The notes below the pieces were generated by a model, which saw only the letters and a list, made by a program, of their open reading frames with translations, ran no database searches and was not told where the DNA came from. DNA of 64,000 nt. It comes from Flavobacterium sp. KMS (GTDB lineage Bacteria > Bacteroidota > Bacteroidia > Flavobacteriales > Flavobacteriaceae). Shown one piece after another: positions 8,104 to 17,305 of the stretch. The translations under genes and the position numbers were made by a program. Position 1 is the first letter of the stretch, and each line of letters begins with the position of its first letter. The stretch lies in assembly GCF_000813005.1 (NCBI RefSeq), contig NZ_JSYP01000011.1:1-64000 (forward strand), given 5' to 3'.

Positions 8104-9252
8104 TTATTTTTTATGAATTAAACGTGTTAGTTTTATGGATAAATCGGTTAAAATAATTTTTGCATTTCCGTTACGCTCAATATGATACATCGCATCAGAA
8201 AGCTCTTTGAATATATCGTTTATGTTGTTTCCATTTACAAATGGAGCAAAATTCTCTAGTTTAAACTTCTCTACTTTTGGTTCCATATATACCAAACTCG
8301 GTGCTTGATAATTAAGCAAAAGTGCCTGACGAAACATCTCTATACAAAATTCTAAAAATTTCTTCTGGCTTTCTCTTCCTAATCCTGCAATTTGCTCGCT
8401 CCAAACTATTAAATCCTGAATAGCTGCTGCATTTCCTTTGGCTTTAAATGCGGCACGAACCCAAGTAACAAACCATTGTTCAAATGGATATTCATCATCA
8501 TCATTTCTTAGTAAATGCAAGGCTTTGTTGAAATTTCCTTGTGCTTGATGCGCTATTTTTAATGCGGCATTGGTTTCTATATTTTGTTTAGCAACTAATG
8601 CATCGGCAATTATTTTTTCGCTTAATCCATTAAAATGAAGTACTTGACAACGTGATCGTATAGTCTGAATAATTGATTCTTCGTTTTCTGATATTAAAAT
8701 AAACATCGTTTTATCAGATGGTTCTTCTAATAATTTCAAAAGTTTGTTGGATGCAGCAATATTCATTTTATCTGCCATCCATATAATCATGATTTTATAA
8801 CCGCCTTCATAAGATTTTAATGAAAGTGATTTTAAAACTTCCTGAGCATCTTCTACCCGAATTTCTCCTTGTTTGTTTTGTACGCCAAGAATTTTATACC
8901 AATCAAATAATCCACCATATGGTGTTTCCTGAATGAAATTACGCCAATCCTGAATAAAATCTAAACTCTTAGGTTTAGTTTTTACATCTTCGGTTGTTAC
9001 GGTTGGATATATAAAATGTAAGTCGGGATGGGATATAGACTGAAACTTTAAGTTGCAGGAAGCATTCCCATTTTCATTATCTGATCCAGAATTCCCACAC
9101 AATATATATTGTGCGTATGCGATAGCCGCGGGTAAAGTTCCGGAGCCCTCTGGACCTATAAATAATTGTGCATGAGGGATCCTACCCGAAGAAGCACTTT
9201 TTATTAAGTGGTTTTTAATGTAATCTTGTCCTAAAATTTCAGAAAATAGCAT
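8104..9252 (-). CDS. holB: DNA polymerase III delta-prime subunit
   Basis: HolB is the clamp-loader subunit that helps open and load the beta sliding clamp. The 382 residues begin with the AAA+ domain: LLFSEILGQDYIKNHL and a degenerate P-loop, GPEGSGTLPAA, which lacks the canonical GKT as expected for an ATP-inactive delta-prime. The clamp-loader features ASNKLLKLLEEP and the SRC motif (IRSRCQVLHF) are present. The C-terminal helical collar domain occupies about residues 230-380. The downstream DoxX gene begins just past its stop, so both may share a transcript. Confidence 0.9.
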   Translation of the reverse strand: MLFSEILGQDYIKNHLIKSASSGRIPHAQLFIGPEGSGTLPAAIAYAQYILCGNSGSDNENGNASCNLKFQSISHPDLHFIYPTVTTEDVKTKPKSLDFIQDWRNFIQETPYGGLFDWYKILGVQNKQGEIRVEDAQEVLKSLSLKSYEGGYKIMIIWMADKMNIAASNKLLKLLEEPSDKTMFILISENEESIIQTIRSRCQVLHFNGLSEKIIADALVAKQNIETNAALKIAHQAQGNFNKALHLLRNDDDEYPFEQWFVTWVRAAFKAKGNAAAIQDLIVWSEQIAGLGRESQKKFLEFCIEMFRQALLLNYQAPSLVYMEPKVEKFKLENFAPFVNGNNINDIFKELSDAMYHIERNGNAKIILTDLSIKLTRLIHKK

Positions 9253-9764
9253 GAAGCAAAGATAGTAGAAAATGATTTAGTCAAAAATTTTCAGAAATAA
9301 AGTTTGATGTCAATCTTGGCTCGATAGTGTTCTTAAATTTAAAATCTAAAAAGACAGGAATGATCCATTTAATAGTTTTAAACATTGTTTTGGGATTTTT
9401 AGTTAATTTCTTTTTAAGAAAAATAAAAAATTAACAAAAAATCCCAGATTGGGTGTTTTATCAAATATATATTAACATTTTCTTGTTAATATCATTTTGG
9501 CTTAATTAAAAAAGGTAAGGTTTTTTTTAGTAATTAAAATATTAACACGTTGATAATTAGTCTACTAAAATAGCCTTATATCCTACAAAACTGTTTTTTT
9601 TAAACTGTCAAAAAAAATCGACAAAGAAGCGTATTTTGTCGTTTAATAGCCTTTTTTTGTCCTATTTTGGCTCTTTTTGTTTAAAAAAAAGGATAATAAA
9701 AATTGCAAGTTAACTTTATTTATATATTTTTGTTTTTATAATTGAATTTTTAAAATCAGAATTT
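9253..9764. other. AT-rich control region ahead of the spr locus
   Basis: This 512-bp gap carries no convincing gene. It holds one promoter match at 9703-9732 and several T-tracts. Two loosely similar stretches containing ATAGCC and TCCTA lie near 9570 and 9645. A 24-codon frame starting at 9360 (MIHLIVLNIVLGFLVNFFLR...) would encode a hydrophobic peptide, but it has no supporting context and was not called. Confidence 0.5.
9703..9732 (+). promoter_or_regulatory. Promoter of the spr gliding operon
   Basis: TTG at 9703-9705, a 19-nt spacer and TATTTTTG at 9725-9732 fit the flavobacterial consensus exactly. The ATG of the first gene follows at 9765, giving a leader of about 25 nt. Confidence 0.7.
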
Positions 9765-10214
9765 ATGAAAGGGAAAATTATTTTTTTAAGCATCTTTTTA
9801 ATGTTGTCAACTGAGGTGGTATCATCTCAAGCTAAAAATGCTCCCCAAAGCATTATTAGTACAACTGCACTGATTAGGAAATACCATGATCAGAAAGAAT
9901 TAAAAGGTATGCAAAAAGGTGAATTGTTAGAATTATACATCGAGCGTATCAAAGTATTGGTAAAAACTTTACCTTATATTGCTTTGGCTACTAAACCAGG
10001 AGTTACGATGGCTGATCTAGGTATCCCGATGGATAGTGAAAACAAGAAAATCCAAGATGCTCAAGTAGCGTCGACTAATTCATTCCTAGATGTAACAGTA
10101 GAATTTCAGAGAAAAATGATGCCTTACTCTGATAAAGATAATTTAGTTGCAGCAATTTTGTTTTATGAAAATACACTTAAAACGTTGCACCTTTTCAATG
10201 AAAATAACGAATAA
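9765..10214 (+). CDS. Exported hypothetical protein, first gene of the spr locus
   Basis: This 149-residue protein has a signal peptide (KIIFLSIFLMLSTEVVSSQA) and a mature part predicted to be mostly helical, with repeated Lys/Leu/Glu stretches such as KELKGMQKGELLELYIERIKV in outline. I do not recognise a named family. It opens the seven-gene block and has its own promoter. In F. johnsoniae, sprB is reported to belong to a seven-gene operon, and the gene count here is the same, so a role in gliding or surface adhesin biogenesis is a reasonable inference. Confidence 0.75.
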   Translation: MKGKIIFLSIFLMLSTEVVSSQAKNAPQSIISTTALIRKYHDQKELKGMQKGELLELYIERIKVLVKTLPYIALATKPGVTMADLGIPMDSENKKIQDAQVASTNSFLDVTVEFQRKMMPYSDKDNLVAAILFYENTLKTLHLFNENNE

Positions 10215-10236
10215 TTTGAATCTATTTATGTCTTAA

Positions 10237-10265
10237 ATCTCATTAATTAGAACGTATAATGAGAT
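10237..10265. repeat. 9-bp inverted repeat in the intergenic gap
   Basis: ATCTCATTA at 10237-10245 pairs exactly with TAATGAGAT at 10257-10265 across an 11-nt loop. No T-tract follows. It may be a structured mRNA spacer. Confidence 0.35.
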
Positions 10266-10314
10266 ACAGGATATTTATACAACTCGTTTTCGGCGTTTTC
10301 TTTGATTTATCAGG

Positions 10315-10337
10315 AAAACTCCGAAATGAGTTTTTTT
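10315..10337 (+). terminator. Weak terminator or attenuator inside the spr locus
   Basis: AAAACTC pairs with GAGTTTT around a 6-nt loop and is followed by T residues. The stem is short and AU-rich, so it may only reduce read-through into the downstream genes. Confidence 0.4.
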
Positions 10338-10388
10338 AATTTCATTAACTCAAATATCACTTTAGTGTTAATATTAAAACCTACTACC

Positions 10389-11678
10389 ATGAAAAAATCA
10401 TTACAAATTATTTGGATTGCCCTTTTTGCTGTGTGCAGCGTAAATGCACAACAAGAGAAAGGTATAATGGGTTATAGCAACTGGTTAAACAACTGGACAG
10501 AATTTAAACCCAACAAAGTTGATTATGGTGAAGCCAATCAGATTTTGGCTGGAAAAATATCAGTAAATACAAAATTATTAAAGAAGAATATTTACGTTCT
10601 TCAAGGTAATGTTTATGTAACAAACAATGCCGTACTTACAATAGAGCCAGGAACATTAATCATTGGTGATTATGATTCTAAAGGAACTCTTGTTATTACT
10701 AAAGGTTCTTCGATTATAGCTGATGGTTTAGAAACGGACCCAATCGTTTTTACTTCAAACAAAGCTGTTAAGAAAGCTGGTGACTGGGGTGGAATTGTAA
10801 TTTTAGGGGATGCTCCGATAAATAAATTTGGAAACATCTCATCTGTAAATTATGATCTTGATCCTTCATTAACTACTTATGGTGGTGATAATACTACTGC
10901 AAATTCAGGTATTTTAAGATATGTTAGAATCGAATTTGCTGGTAAAAAAGTTAAAGGTTCTGGAAATTTCAACTCACTAACTTTGGCTGGTGTTGGAAGC
11001 AAAACAATTTTAGAAAACGTTATGGCTAGCTTCTCTGGAGGTGACTCATTTGATATGATTGGTGGAGATTTAAACATTAACAAATTTGTTTCTTATAAGT
11101 CTATCAACAACGATTTTAAATTTACTCAAGGAACTCAATGTAAAATATATAACTCTCTTGCAGTTAGATCTTCTTATTTAACTAGTAATAAAGAAGGTTC
11201 TCGTTGTATGGAAGTTGCTTCTTACGATAAGAAAGAAGAGACTGATTTTACTAAGAAACAAACGTTGGTTACTGCAGCTAATATTACCATGCTAAATGAT
11301 AGCGATAACATTAGTGCAGATATTCAATCTGGATTAGTAAAAGAAGCTATTTACGTAGGTAGTAATGCAGCTATCGAGCTTAAAAGAAGTGTTATCTCTG
11401 GATTTAATCCAGCGGTTGTATTAGATAGTAAAATTGAGATCAACGATGCTAATTTGAAAAAAATTAAAATTGAAGAAATGTATTTCAATTTATGTAAAGG
11501 AAATATTTTCTCAGAATTTAATTCTAACAATGAAGACTTAGAGAACTGGTACGGAAACAGTATCTTCTTTAACGTTTATTCTCAAAGTAATAATAACGAA
11601 ACTTTTATAGATATCTCTAATCCAAAAAGACCGGACTACAGACTTAATATTGGTAAAATTACAGCTTCAAACAAATAG
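10389..11678 (+). CDS. Secreted beta-helix-like protein of the spr locus
   Basis: The frame opens at 10302, but the ATG at 10389 starts a clean signal peptide (MKKSLQIIWIALFAVCSVNA), so the protein is taken as 429 residues. The mature part contains a block common in secreted Bacteroidetes proteins with a right-handed beta-helix character: VLTIEPGTLIIGDYDSKGTL, then ADGLETDPIVFTSN and GDWGGIVILGDAPIN. It has no clear type IX C-terminal domain. It is the second gene of the seven-gene block. The exact role is unknown; a surface or periplasmic structural function is likely. Confidence 0.75.
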   Translation: MKKSLQIIWIALFAVCSVNAQQEKGIMGYSNWLNNWTEFKPNKVDYGEANQILAGKISVNTKLLKKNIYVLQGNVYVTNNAVLTIEPGTLIIGDYDSKGTLVITKGSSIIADGLETDPIVFTSNKAVKKAGDWGGIVILGDAPINKFGNISSVNYDLDPSLTTYGGDNTTANSGILRYVRIEFAGKKVKGSGNFNSLTLAGVGSKTILENVMASFSGGDSFDMIGGDLNINKFVSYKSINNDFKFTQGTQCKIYNSLAVRSSYLTSNKEGSRCMEVASYDKKEETDFTKKQTLVTAANITMLNDSDNISADIQSGLVKEAIYVGSNAAIELKRSVISGFNPAVVLDSKIEINDANLKKIKIEEMYFNLCKGNIFSEFNSNNEDLENWYGNSIFFNVYSQSNNNETFIDISNPKRPDYRLNIGKITASNK

Positions 11679-11775
11679 TTTACCTACTTGTTTGTTTGAT
11701 TCTTAATTTTTTAAATACAATTTAGTCGTAGAGACATTTTATGTCTTTTAATTGGAAACATATATCTAAAAAAGA

Positions 11776-12201
11776 ATGATCGCCCCACATAGTAAAAAAA
11801 TACCATATCTGTTGTTATTTGGGCTCCTTATAACAACTAATCATACATTCGCTCAAGAGGCAACTACTGGAAAATCAGATTTTCCTGATACCTCGATTTG
11901 CGTTAATTCTATAGAAAAAACTGCTAAAGAGAATCTTTGCTCTTCACCAGTTTTAGAATTAAATACTACAACTGAGTTTATAGTAGAGTTGTCCGCCCCC
12001 ATAGGTAGCTTTGCTATAAACTCAAGCGTAGTAAATAGTTTTAATGACATAGAAACCGACTGTTCGCAACCCAAGTTTACGCTACAAAACAACAATCCAG
12101 TTGAAGTGTTAGATGTAAACTGTAAGTACGATTTTTCTGAAACATTTATTGATAGCTTATTGTTTTTTGATAAAGATGTAATTAAAGAGCGTATCATATG
12201 A
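11776..12201 (+). CDS. Small exported protein sharing a segment with SprC
   Basis: The 141 residues start with a signal peptide (YLLLFGLLITTNHTFAQ). Residues around 72-92 read FIVELSAPIGSFAINSSVV, almost the same as FIVELSAPDGSFTTNSSVV in SprC; the DNA is also alike (about 11966-12030 versus 12403-12467). Outside this window the two proteins differ. The stop overlaps the sprC ATG by 4 bp, implying translational coupling. It could be a decayed partial duplicate of sprC or a small partner that kept one shared strand. No other family was recognised. Confidence 0.7.
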   Translation: MIAPHSKKIPYLLLFGLLITTNHTFAQEATTGKSDFPDTSICVNSIEKTAKENLCSSPVLELNTTTEFIVELSAPIGSFAINSSVVNSFNDIETDCSQPKFTLQNNNPVEVLDVNCKYDFSETFIDSLLFFDKDVIKERII

Positions 12202-13658
12202 TGAAAGAATTACCTACTATTCTTCGCAGAAGTTTTCTTTTTTTAATTGTTATCTTTTTTGCCAATACAAATTTATCAGCACAAATAATTATAGGGCAAC
12301 CTACGTTTAGTTTTAGCCCAGTTTGTGCTAGCCCTGGATTTAATGGCTATGATATAAATTTTAACTTTTCGCCTGTTACAGGATTGTTAGCAACCAATCA
12401 GTTTATAGTTGAGTTATCCGCCCCAGACGGAAGCTTTACTACAAACTCATCGGTAGTTTACACCTCTGCAGTTGGAGAAATTGTATCATCGCCAGGAAAA
12501 ATAAGAATAGCATTTCCAACGAATACTGCTGGAGAACATTATAGACTTAGAGTAAAAGCCACGGCGCCAGTAACTACTGGTCAGCCTTCGGTTGAATTTC
12601 CTGCGTACTATAAAGTTCATAATGCTCAATATACATTAAACAATTTTATCCCGACAGCGACATATTGTGCTGGTGGGAATTTTGTTTTATCTATTGATAA
12701 TCCAGGTGGACCATTAAATGATTCTCCTTTAAAACACACAAACTTAACTTACAATTGGTATAAAGACAATGGTCTTGTCTTACCCGAAACTTTAGTTGCG
12801 GAGGCAAGTGGCGGTAGTTATACTGTTACACAGCCAGGTATTTATTATGCCAGAACCAATTATGGGGCTTGTATATTAAGCGCAAATTCTTACTCGAATA
12901 AAGTTACTGTTACCGAATCTACAACTGATGCAAGTACTACAATTACATCAAGCCTTGGAAATCCATTTTGTCCAAACGGAGGAACCACTACTTTAAGTGT
13001 CTCTGGAGGAATAAACTTTGAATGGTTTAAAGAAGGAGTTAAAATCGAGGGAGCAAATAATAAAACTTACGAGACCAATGTTAGCGGATTATATTCTGTT
13101 AAGATTGATTTTGGTGGTTGTACTGGTAATGGATCTATCAACTTGCAAAGTGAAGGTTCTTTTACAGGAAGTATTAATGTTCCCAATAGCAACGTGATTA
13201 ATGTAGAAACAGGAGAGACATTAGATGTTACTGTTACTAGCGATGCTGTAGATCCTTCTTACAAATGGTTTTTAAATGGTGTAGTCATCCCAGATGCTAT
13301 TACCAATAATTATTCGGTTAAAGAATTGGGTAATTATAAAGTAACTGTTACACAAACTACAGGTTGTACAGGAACCAAAGAATTTGGTTTTCAGGTATCG
13401 GATTCAAATCTTAAAAATATTCCAAATATAGTAAGCCTAAGTAGCGCATTTAATACTTGGGACATTCCTGCTGATTATAAAAATGCAGATACAAATGTTA
13501 TGATAGTTAGTTCACAAGGAGAGGTGATGTTTAATGGTGTGGATTACGATCCTTCAAAATGGGAAATAAAAAGTTTTAAAAATATAAATCCGGTTTATTA
13601 TTACATAATCACAAAAGGTAGTGATGAAAAAAAAGGATCTATAACTGTAATTAAATAA
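12198..13658 (+). CDS. sprC: Gliding motility protein SprC
   Basis: SprC is known from F. johnsoniae as a protein needed with SprD and SprF for normal SprB function on the cell surface. This 486-residue version has a signal peptide (FLFLIVIFFANTNLSAQ), then Ig-like beta domains with paired cysteines, at about residues 30-140, 150-240, 245-310 and 320-400. The last 75 residues (NTWDIPADYKN ... EVMFNGVDYD ... YYYIITKGSDEKKGSITVIK) look like a degenerate type B type IX secretion tail without the NGDG signature. It overlaps the upstream gene by 4 bp and ends 1 bp before sprD. Confidence 0.85.
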   Translation: MMKELPTILRRSFLFLIVIFFANTNLSAQIIIGQPTFSFSPVCASPGFNGYDINFNFSPVTGLLATNQFIVELSAPDGSFTTNSSVVYTSAVGEIVSSPGKIRIAFPTNTAGEHYRLRVKATAPVTTGQPSVEFPAYYKVHNAQYTLNNFIPTATYCAGGNFVLSIDNPGGPLNDSPLKHTNLTYNWYKDNGLVLPETLVAEASGGSYTVTQPGIYYARTNYGACILSANSYSNKVTVTESTTDASTTITSSLGNPFCPNGGTTTLSVSGGINFEWFKEGVKIEGANNKTYETNVSGLYSVKIDFGGCTGNGSINLQSEGSFTGSINVPNSNVINVETGETLDVTVTSDAVDPSYKWFLNGVVIPDAITNNYSVKELGNYKVTVTQTTGCTGTKEFGFQVSDSNLKNIPNIVSLSSAFNTWDIPADYKNADTNVMIVSSQGEVMFNGVDYDPSKWEIKSFKNINPVYYYIITKGSDEKKGSITVIK

Positions 13659-13659
13659 T

Positions 13660-16600
13660 ATGAAGAAAATATTACTATTCGTTACTTTTCTTTACGGCTC
13701 AACACATGTACTCTATTCTCAAGACAATGTCAAAGGGGATGGAGTTGTTTCGTTTTCAATACCAATCAGAAATTCATTAAAATTTAATAGATATATTATT
13801 AACCCAGCGTTCAGTTTTGTTCGCGAACAAAATTCCTATGCGAGTTTTTATAACAAGCGTCAGTGGGTACAATTTGATAATGCACCACAAACTTATTTAT
13901 TTAGTTATTCAGGAAGATTTAGAGAAAATGAAGGTATAGGTATTGGTTTATTCCAACAAAATTATGGTCTTATGACTACTTTTGGAATCATAGGAAACTT
14001 TGCTCACAACGTAGTATTACAAGAAGACAGTAATCTTACTTTTGGTGCAAATGTTGGTTTTTACAAAAGCGGATTAGATCAGGGGAAAATCATCTCAAAC
14101 GATATGAATCTTAATATCGATGACATTCCTTCAAATTCACTAATTACGATTAACCCAGGTGTTAACTACGGTAACGCATTTTTAGACGTTGGTTTATCTG
14201 TAAATAATTTATTGCTGTACAATTTTGCCACTTCAGAGATGGTAAAAGACGATCCAGAGCAAGCTGTGGAAGTTCACCTTATGTACACAGGTTATATTGA
14301 TGCCTATGGTTTTTTTGACAGAAGTAAATTCTCAGGTCTTTTAAAATCTGAATTCAAGAAAGACAAAACTGTCATTTCTGGATTAGCAATGATTGCTATT
14401 CCTAAAGGATTTTGGGCACAAGCAGGTTACAACACTTTATACGGAATGTCAGCAGGTTTTGGTGTAAATATCACACCAAAAATTGCTATTGAATATAACT
14501 ACGAAAAAGGGACTGGTAATTTTTCCAATTTTGGAGCTTCTCATGAATTTGTTATTGCTTATAAATTTAAAAGCAAAAATTACTATTATGGAGATGACGA
14601 AGAAGAAGGAGCACTTATTGAACCTACTGTTGTCAAAAAAGTGGCACCAGCCAAAACAACTACAACTCCTGTCGTAAAAACAGATGGAGCTACAAAAGCT
14701 AAACTTGCCGCTGATGCAAAAGCCAAAGCTGATGCAGCTGCAATACAGGCAAGATTAGAAGCACAAGCAAAAATTAAAGCTGATGCTGAAGCAAAAATTA
14801 AATTGGCAGCTGATAATAAAGCTAAAGCCGATGCTGAAGCTCAAGCCAGAATAGAAGCAGCAAAATTAGAAGCGGCTAAGTCTAAAGCAGATGCTGAAGC
14901 ACTTAAAACGAAAGCTCTTTCATCTGATGGAAAAACTAAAGTTGATGCCGATGCTAAAGCAAAACTTGCTGCAGATAATAAAGCTAAAGCTGATGCTGCC
15001 GCTCTACAAGCAAAACTAGCTGCAGATAATAAAGCCAAAGCTGATGCTGCCGCACTACAAGCAAAACTAGCTGCAGATAATAAAGCTAAAGCTGATGCTG
15101 CTGCATTACAAGCAAAACTAGCTGCAGATAATAAAGCCAAAGCTGATGCTGCTGCATTACAAGCAAAACTTGCTGCAGATGCAAAAGTAAAAGCAGATGC
15201 CGCTGCGTTACAAGCAAAATTAGCAGCCGATAATAAAGCTAAAGCCGATGCTGCTGCATTACAAGCAAAATTAGCTGCAGATGCTAAAGTTAAAGCAGAT
15301 GCCGATGCACTACAAGCAAAACTAGCTGCAGATAATAAAGCTAAAGCCGATGCTGCTGCATTACAAGCAAAACTTGAAGCAGATGCAAAAGCCAAAGCAG
15401 ACGCCGATGCACTTCAAGCAAAATTAGATGCTGATGCAAAAGCTAAAGCCGACGCCGCTGCATTACAAGCAAGACTTGCAGCTGATACTAAAGTAAAAGT
15501 TGATGCTACTGCACTACAATCAAAATTAGATGCTGATGCTAAAGCTAAAGCAGATGCCGACGCTAAGCTTGCTGCGGATAATAAAGCTAAAGCCGATGCT
15601 GCAGAAGCACTTAAAATAAAATTAGCAGCCGATGCAAAAGCTAAAGCTGATGCCGATGCAATCCAAGCAAAACTTGATGCTGATGCTAAAATAAAAGCAG
15701 ACGCTAAGGCGAAAACCGAAGCTGCCGAATTAAAAGCAATTATAGATGCCGATGCTAAAGCTAAAGCGGAGTCTGATGCATTACAAGCAAAACTAGCTGC
15801 AGAAGCTAAATTAAAAGCTAAAGCTGATGCAATTGCTCTTCAAGCTAAGTTAGCTGCTGATGCAAAAGCCAAAGCCGATGCAATAGCATTATTGGCTAAA
15901 GAAACGGCTAATGCAAAAGCGAAAGCTGATGCAGACGCAAAAGCCAAACTTGCTGCAGATGCAAAAGCTAAAGCCGATGCTGCAGCATTACAAGCAAAAG
16001 AAGCTGCAGATGCCAAACTTAAAGCGAAAGCTGATGCAGATGCTCAATTAGCAGCTGATGCAAAAGCCAAAGCTGACGCAATAGCATTACAAGCAAAATT
16101 AGCAGCAGATGCTAAAACGAAAGCTGATGCTGATGCCAAAGCTAAATTAGATGCAGATGCTAAAGCCAAAGCTGATGCTGACGCACTTCAGGCAAAACAA
16201 GCTCAGGATGCTGAACTAAAAGCGAGACAAGATGCAGATGCTCTTGCAGCATCAAACGCAGCTGCGAATGCGGCTAAAGATGAGACTGCTAAATCAATTG
16301 ATAATTTAACTAGTGTGTTTGATAGTTCATATAAAACACAAACAGATTTATTGAATCAATTGACAGCTACAGTTGCTAAAAAACAAAAAGACCTTGATGA
16401 CCTTAGAGAAGAAAATGATTTAAGTGAAAAAGGAATATATAAAGAACCGAAACCATTTAAGAGCGTAGCGTCTGAAAATAGCGAGTTAGAGGCATTAAAA
16501 TTACAAATAGCTCAAGTTAACAGCGAACAAAAAAATGCGTTAACCAGATTGACGAATTTGTATAATGAACGACTTAAAAAAGTGCCGAATAAAAACGATG

Positions 16601-17148
16601 CACTTAACAAAAGTTACTTAGCCAAAATTGAAGCTTTAAAAGCAGAACAATTAAGAGCAGAAAAATCGAATGCAGATTTGATTGCTAGTTTAGAGAAAAT
16701 TAAACTAGAAACTGAGATAGAGAAAAGACGTAGAATTAAGCGTGCGGCATTCGAGAATGATCAAGGTCGTTACCAACAAGATGTTGCTACTTTAAAACGT
16801 ATAAAAGAAACGACAAGACCAAGTAGTAAACCATTAAAGGCAAATGATTTTGATTATGGCGATGAACAATCGAACATGCAAATTATCAAGAATGTTAAAA
16901 ATGCAGAAAGTGGTTATTATTTGATTATTGCTGTACATAGTAGCTCAGATAAAAGAGATGAATTTTTGACCAAAGCAGTTTCTGCAGGACAATCAGATAT
17001 TAATTTCTTTTACAATGTAAGTGCTAGTAAATATTACATCTATTACGATAAGTTTGATAATTTACAAGAGGCTAGTAAAGCATTAGAATCAAAAGGTAAT
17101 AAACCATACAACGGAAAAATGTCTATTGTAAAAGTCGAAAACGAATAA
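13660..17148 (+). CDS. sprD: Gliding motility protein SprD (PorP-like barrel, Ala/Lys/Asp coiled repeats, SPOR-like end)
   Basis: SprD is required with SprB for gliding in F. johnsoniae. This protein has 1162 residues in four parts. A signal peptide is followed by a PorP/SprF-type outer-membrane domain at about 25-310 (INPAFSFVREQNSYASFYNK). A very long, low-complexity Ala/Lys/Asp helix at about 343-865 is built partly of exact 17-residue units. A Glu/Lys/Leu coiled coil spans about 870-1060. The C-terminal domain of about 80 residues resembles SPOR peptidoglycan-binding folds (ESGYYLIIAVHSSSDKRDEF). The helix could span the periplasm and link barrel to cell wall. It sits between sprC and sprB on the same strand. 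Confidence 0.87.
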   Translation: MKKILLFVTFLYGSTHVLYSQDNVKGDGVVSFSIPIRNSLKFNRYIINPAFSFVREQNSYASFYNKRQWVQFDNAPQTYLFSYSGRFRENEGIGIGLFQQNYGLMTTFGIIGNFAHNVVLQEDSNLTFGANVGFYKSGLDQGKIISNDMNLNIDDIPSNSLITINPGVNYGNAFLDVGLSVNNLLLYNFATSEMVKDDPEQAVEVHLMYTGYIDAYGFFDRSKFSGLLKSEFKKDKTVISGLAMIAIPKGFWAQAGYNTLYGMSAGFGVNITPKIAIEYNYEKGTGNFSNFGASHEFVIAYKFKSKNYYYGDDEEEGALIEPTVVKKVAPAKTTTTPVVKTDGATKAKLAADAKAKADAAAIQARLEAQAKIKADAEAKIKLAADNKAKADAEAQARIEAAKLEAAKSKADAEALKTKALSSDGKTKVDADAKAKLAADNKAKADAAALQAKLAADNKAKADAAALQAKLAADNKAKADAAALQAKLAADNKAKADAAALQAKLAADAKVKADAAALQAKLAADNKAKADAAALQAKLAADAKVKADADALQAKLAADNKAKADAAALQAKLEADAKAKADADALQAKLDADAKAKADAAALQARLAADTKVKVDATALQSKLDADAKAKADADAKLAADNKAKADAAEALKIKLAADAKAKADADAIQAKLDADAKIKADAKAKTEAAELKAIIDADAKAKAESDALQAKLAAEAKLKAKADAIALQAKLAADAKAKADAIALLAKETANAKAKADADAKAKLAADAKAKADAAALQAKEAADAKLKAKADADAQLAADAKAKADAIALQAKLAADAKTKADADAKAKLDADAKAKADADALQAKQAQDAELKARQDADALAASNAAANAAKDETAKSIDNLTSVFDSSYKTQTDLLNQLTATVAKKQKDLDDLREENDLSEKGIYKEPKPFKSVASENSELEALKLQIAQVNSEQKNALTRLTNLYNERLKKVPNKNDALNKSYLAKIEALKAEQLRAEKSNADLIASLEKIKLETEIEKRRRIKRAAFENDQGRYQQDVATLKRIKETTRPSSKPLKANDFDYGDEQSNMQIIKNVKNAESGYYLIIAVHSSSDKRDEFLTKAVSAGQSDINFFYNVSASKYYIYYDKFDNLQEASKALESKGNKPYNGKMSIVKVENE
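14959..15519 (+). repeat. Eleven tandem 51-bp units within sprD
   Basis: Eleven 51-bp units encode variants of the 17-residue peptide AKLAADNKAKADAAALQ. Units 1-4 are identical at protein level and nearly identical in DNA. Later units swap N/A, A/V, or A/D at fixed positions. Degenerate copies continue to about 16250. Such an array can change copy number by slippage or recombination, so the length of SprD should vary between strains. Confidence 0.9.
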
Positions 17149-17305
17149 AACGATTATTGTATAAAATTATAAGAAAAAGTATGCAAGGGAGCTTCTAGTT
17201 TTTTAGAAGAGCATGCTACTGAATAAATATTTAGAGTGCCATTTGTCTTGTTTTCCTGGACCCCCCATTTAGGAAAGCATTGCAAATGATTAAATAGAAA
17301 ATACC
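17149..17305 (+). other. Structured leader between sprD and sprB
   Basis: This 157-nt gap is long for the operon. It holds one hairpin at 17192-17209 (CTTCTA / TAGAAG) and a larger one at 17240-17288, where CATTTG pairs with CAAATG outside and TTTCCT pairs with AGGAAA inside, with a loop containing a run of six C. No promoter match was found. The structure could stabilise or time translation of the huge sprB message; that is inference. Confidence 0.45.

Noticed and set aside
9360..9434. 24-residue hydrophobic micro-frame upstream of the spr locus
   Set aside because: AT-rich DNA gives such frames by chance; no promoter or conserved context.
10877..11083. Minus-strand frame in the second spr gene
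   Set aside because: No start context and no homology-like pattern; the plus-strand protein is clearly real.
14841..15395. 184-codon open frame on the minus strand inside sprD
   Set aside because: It is a mirror of the 51-bp repeat array; its Ala/Ser-rich text follows from the reverse complement of GCA/GAT/AAA codons.
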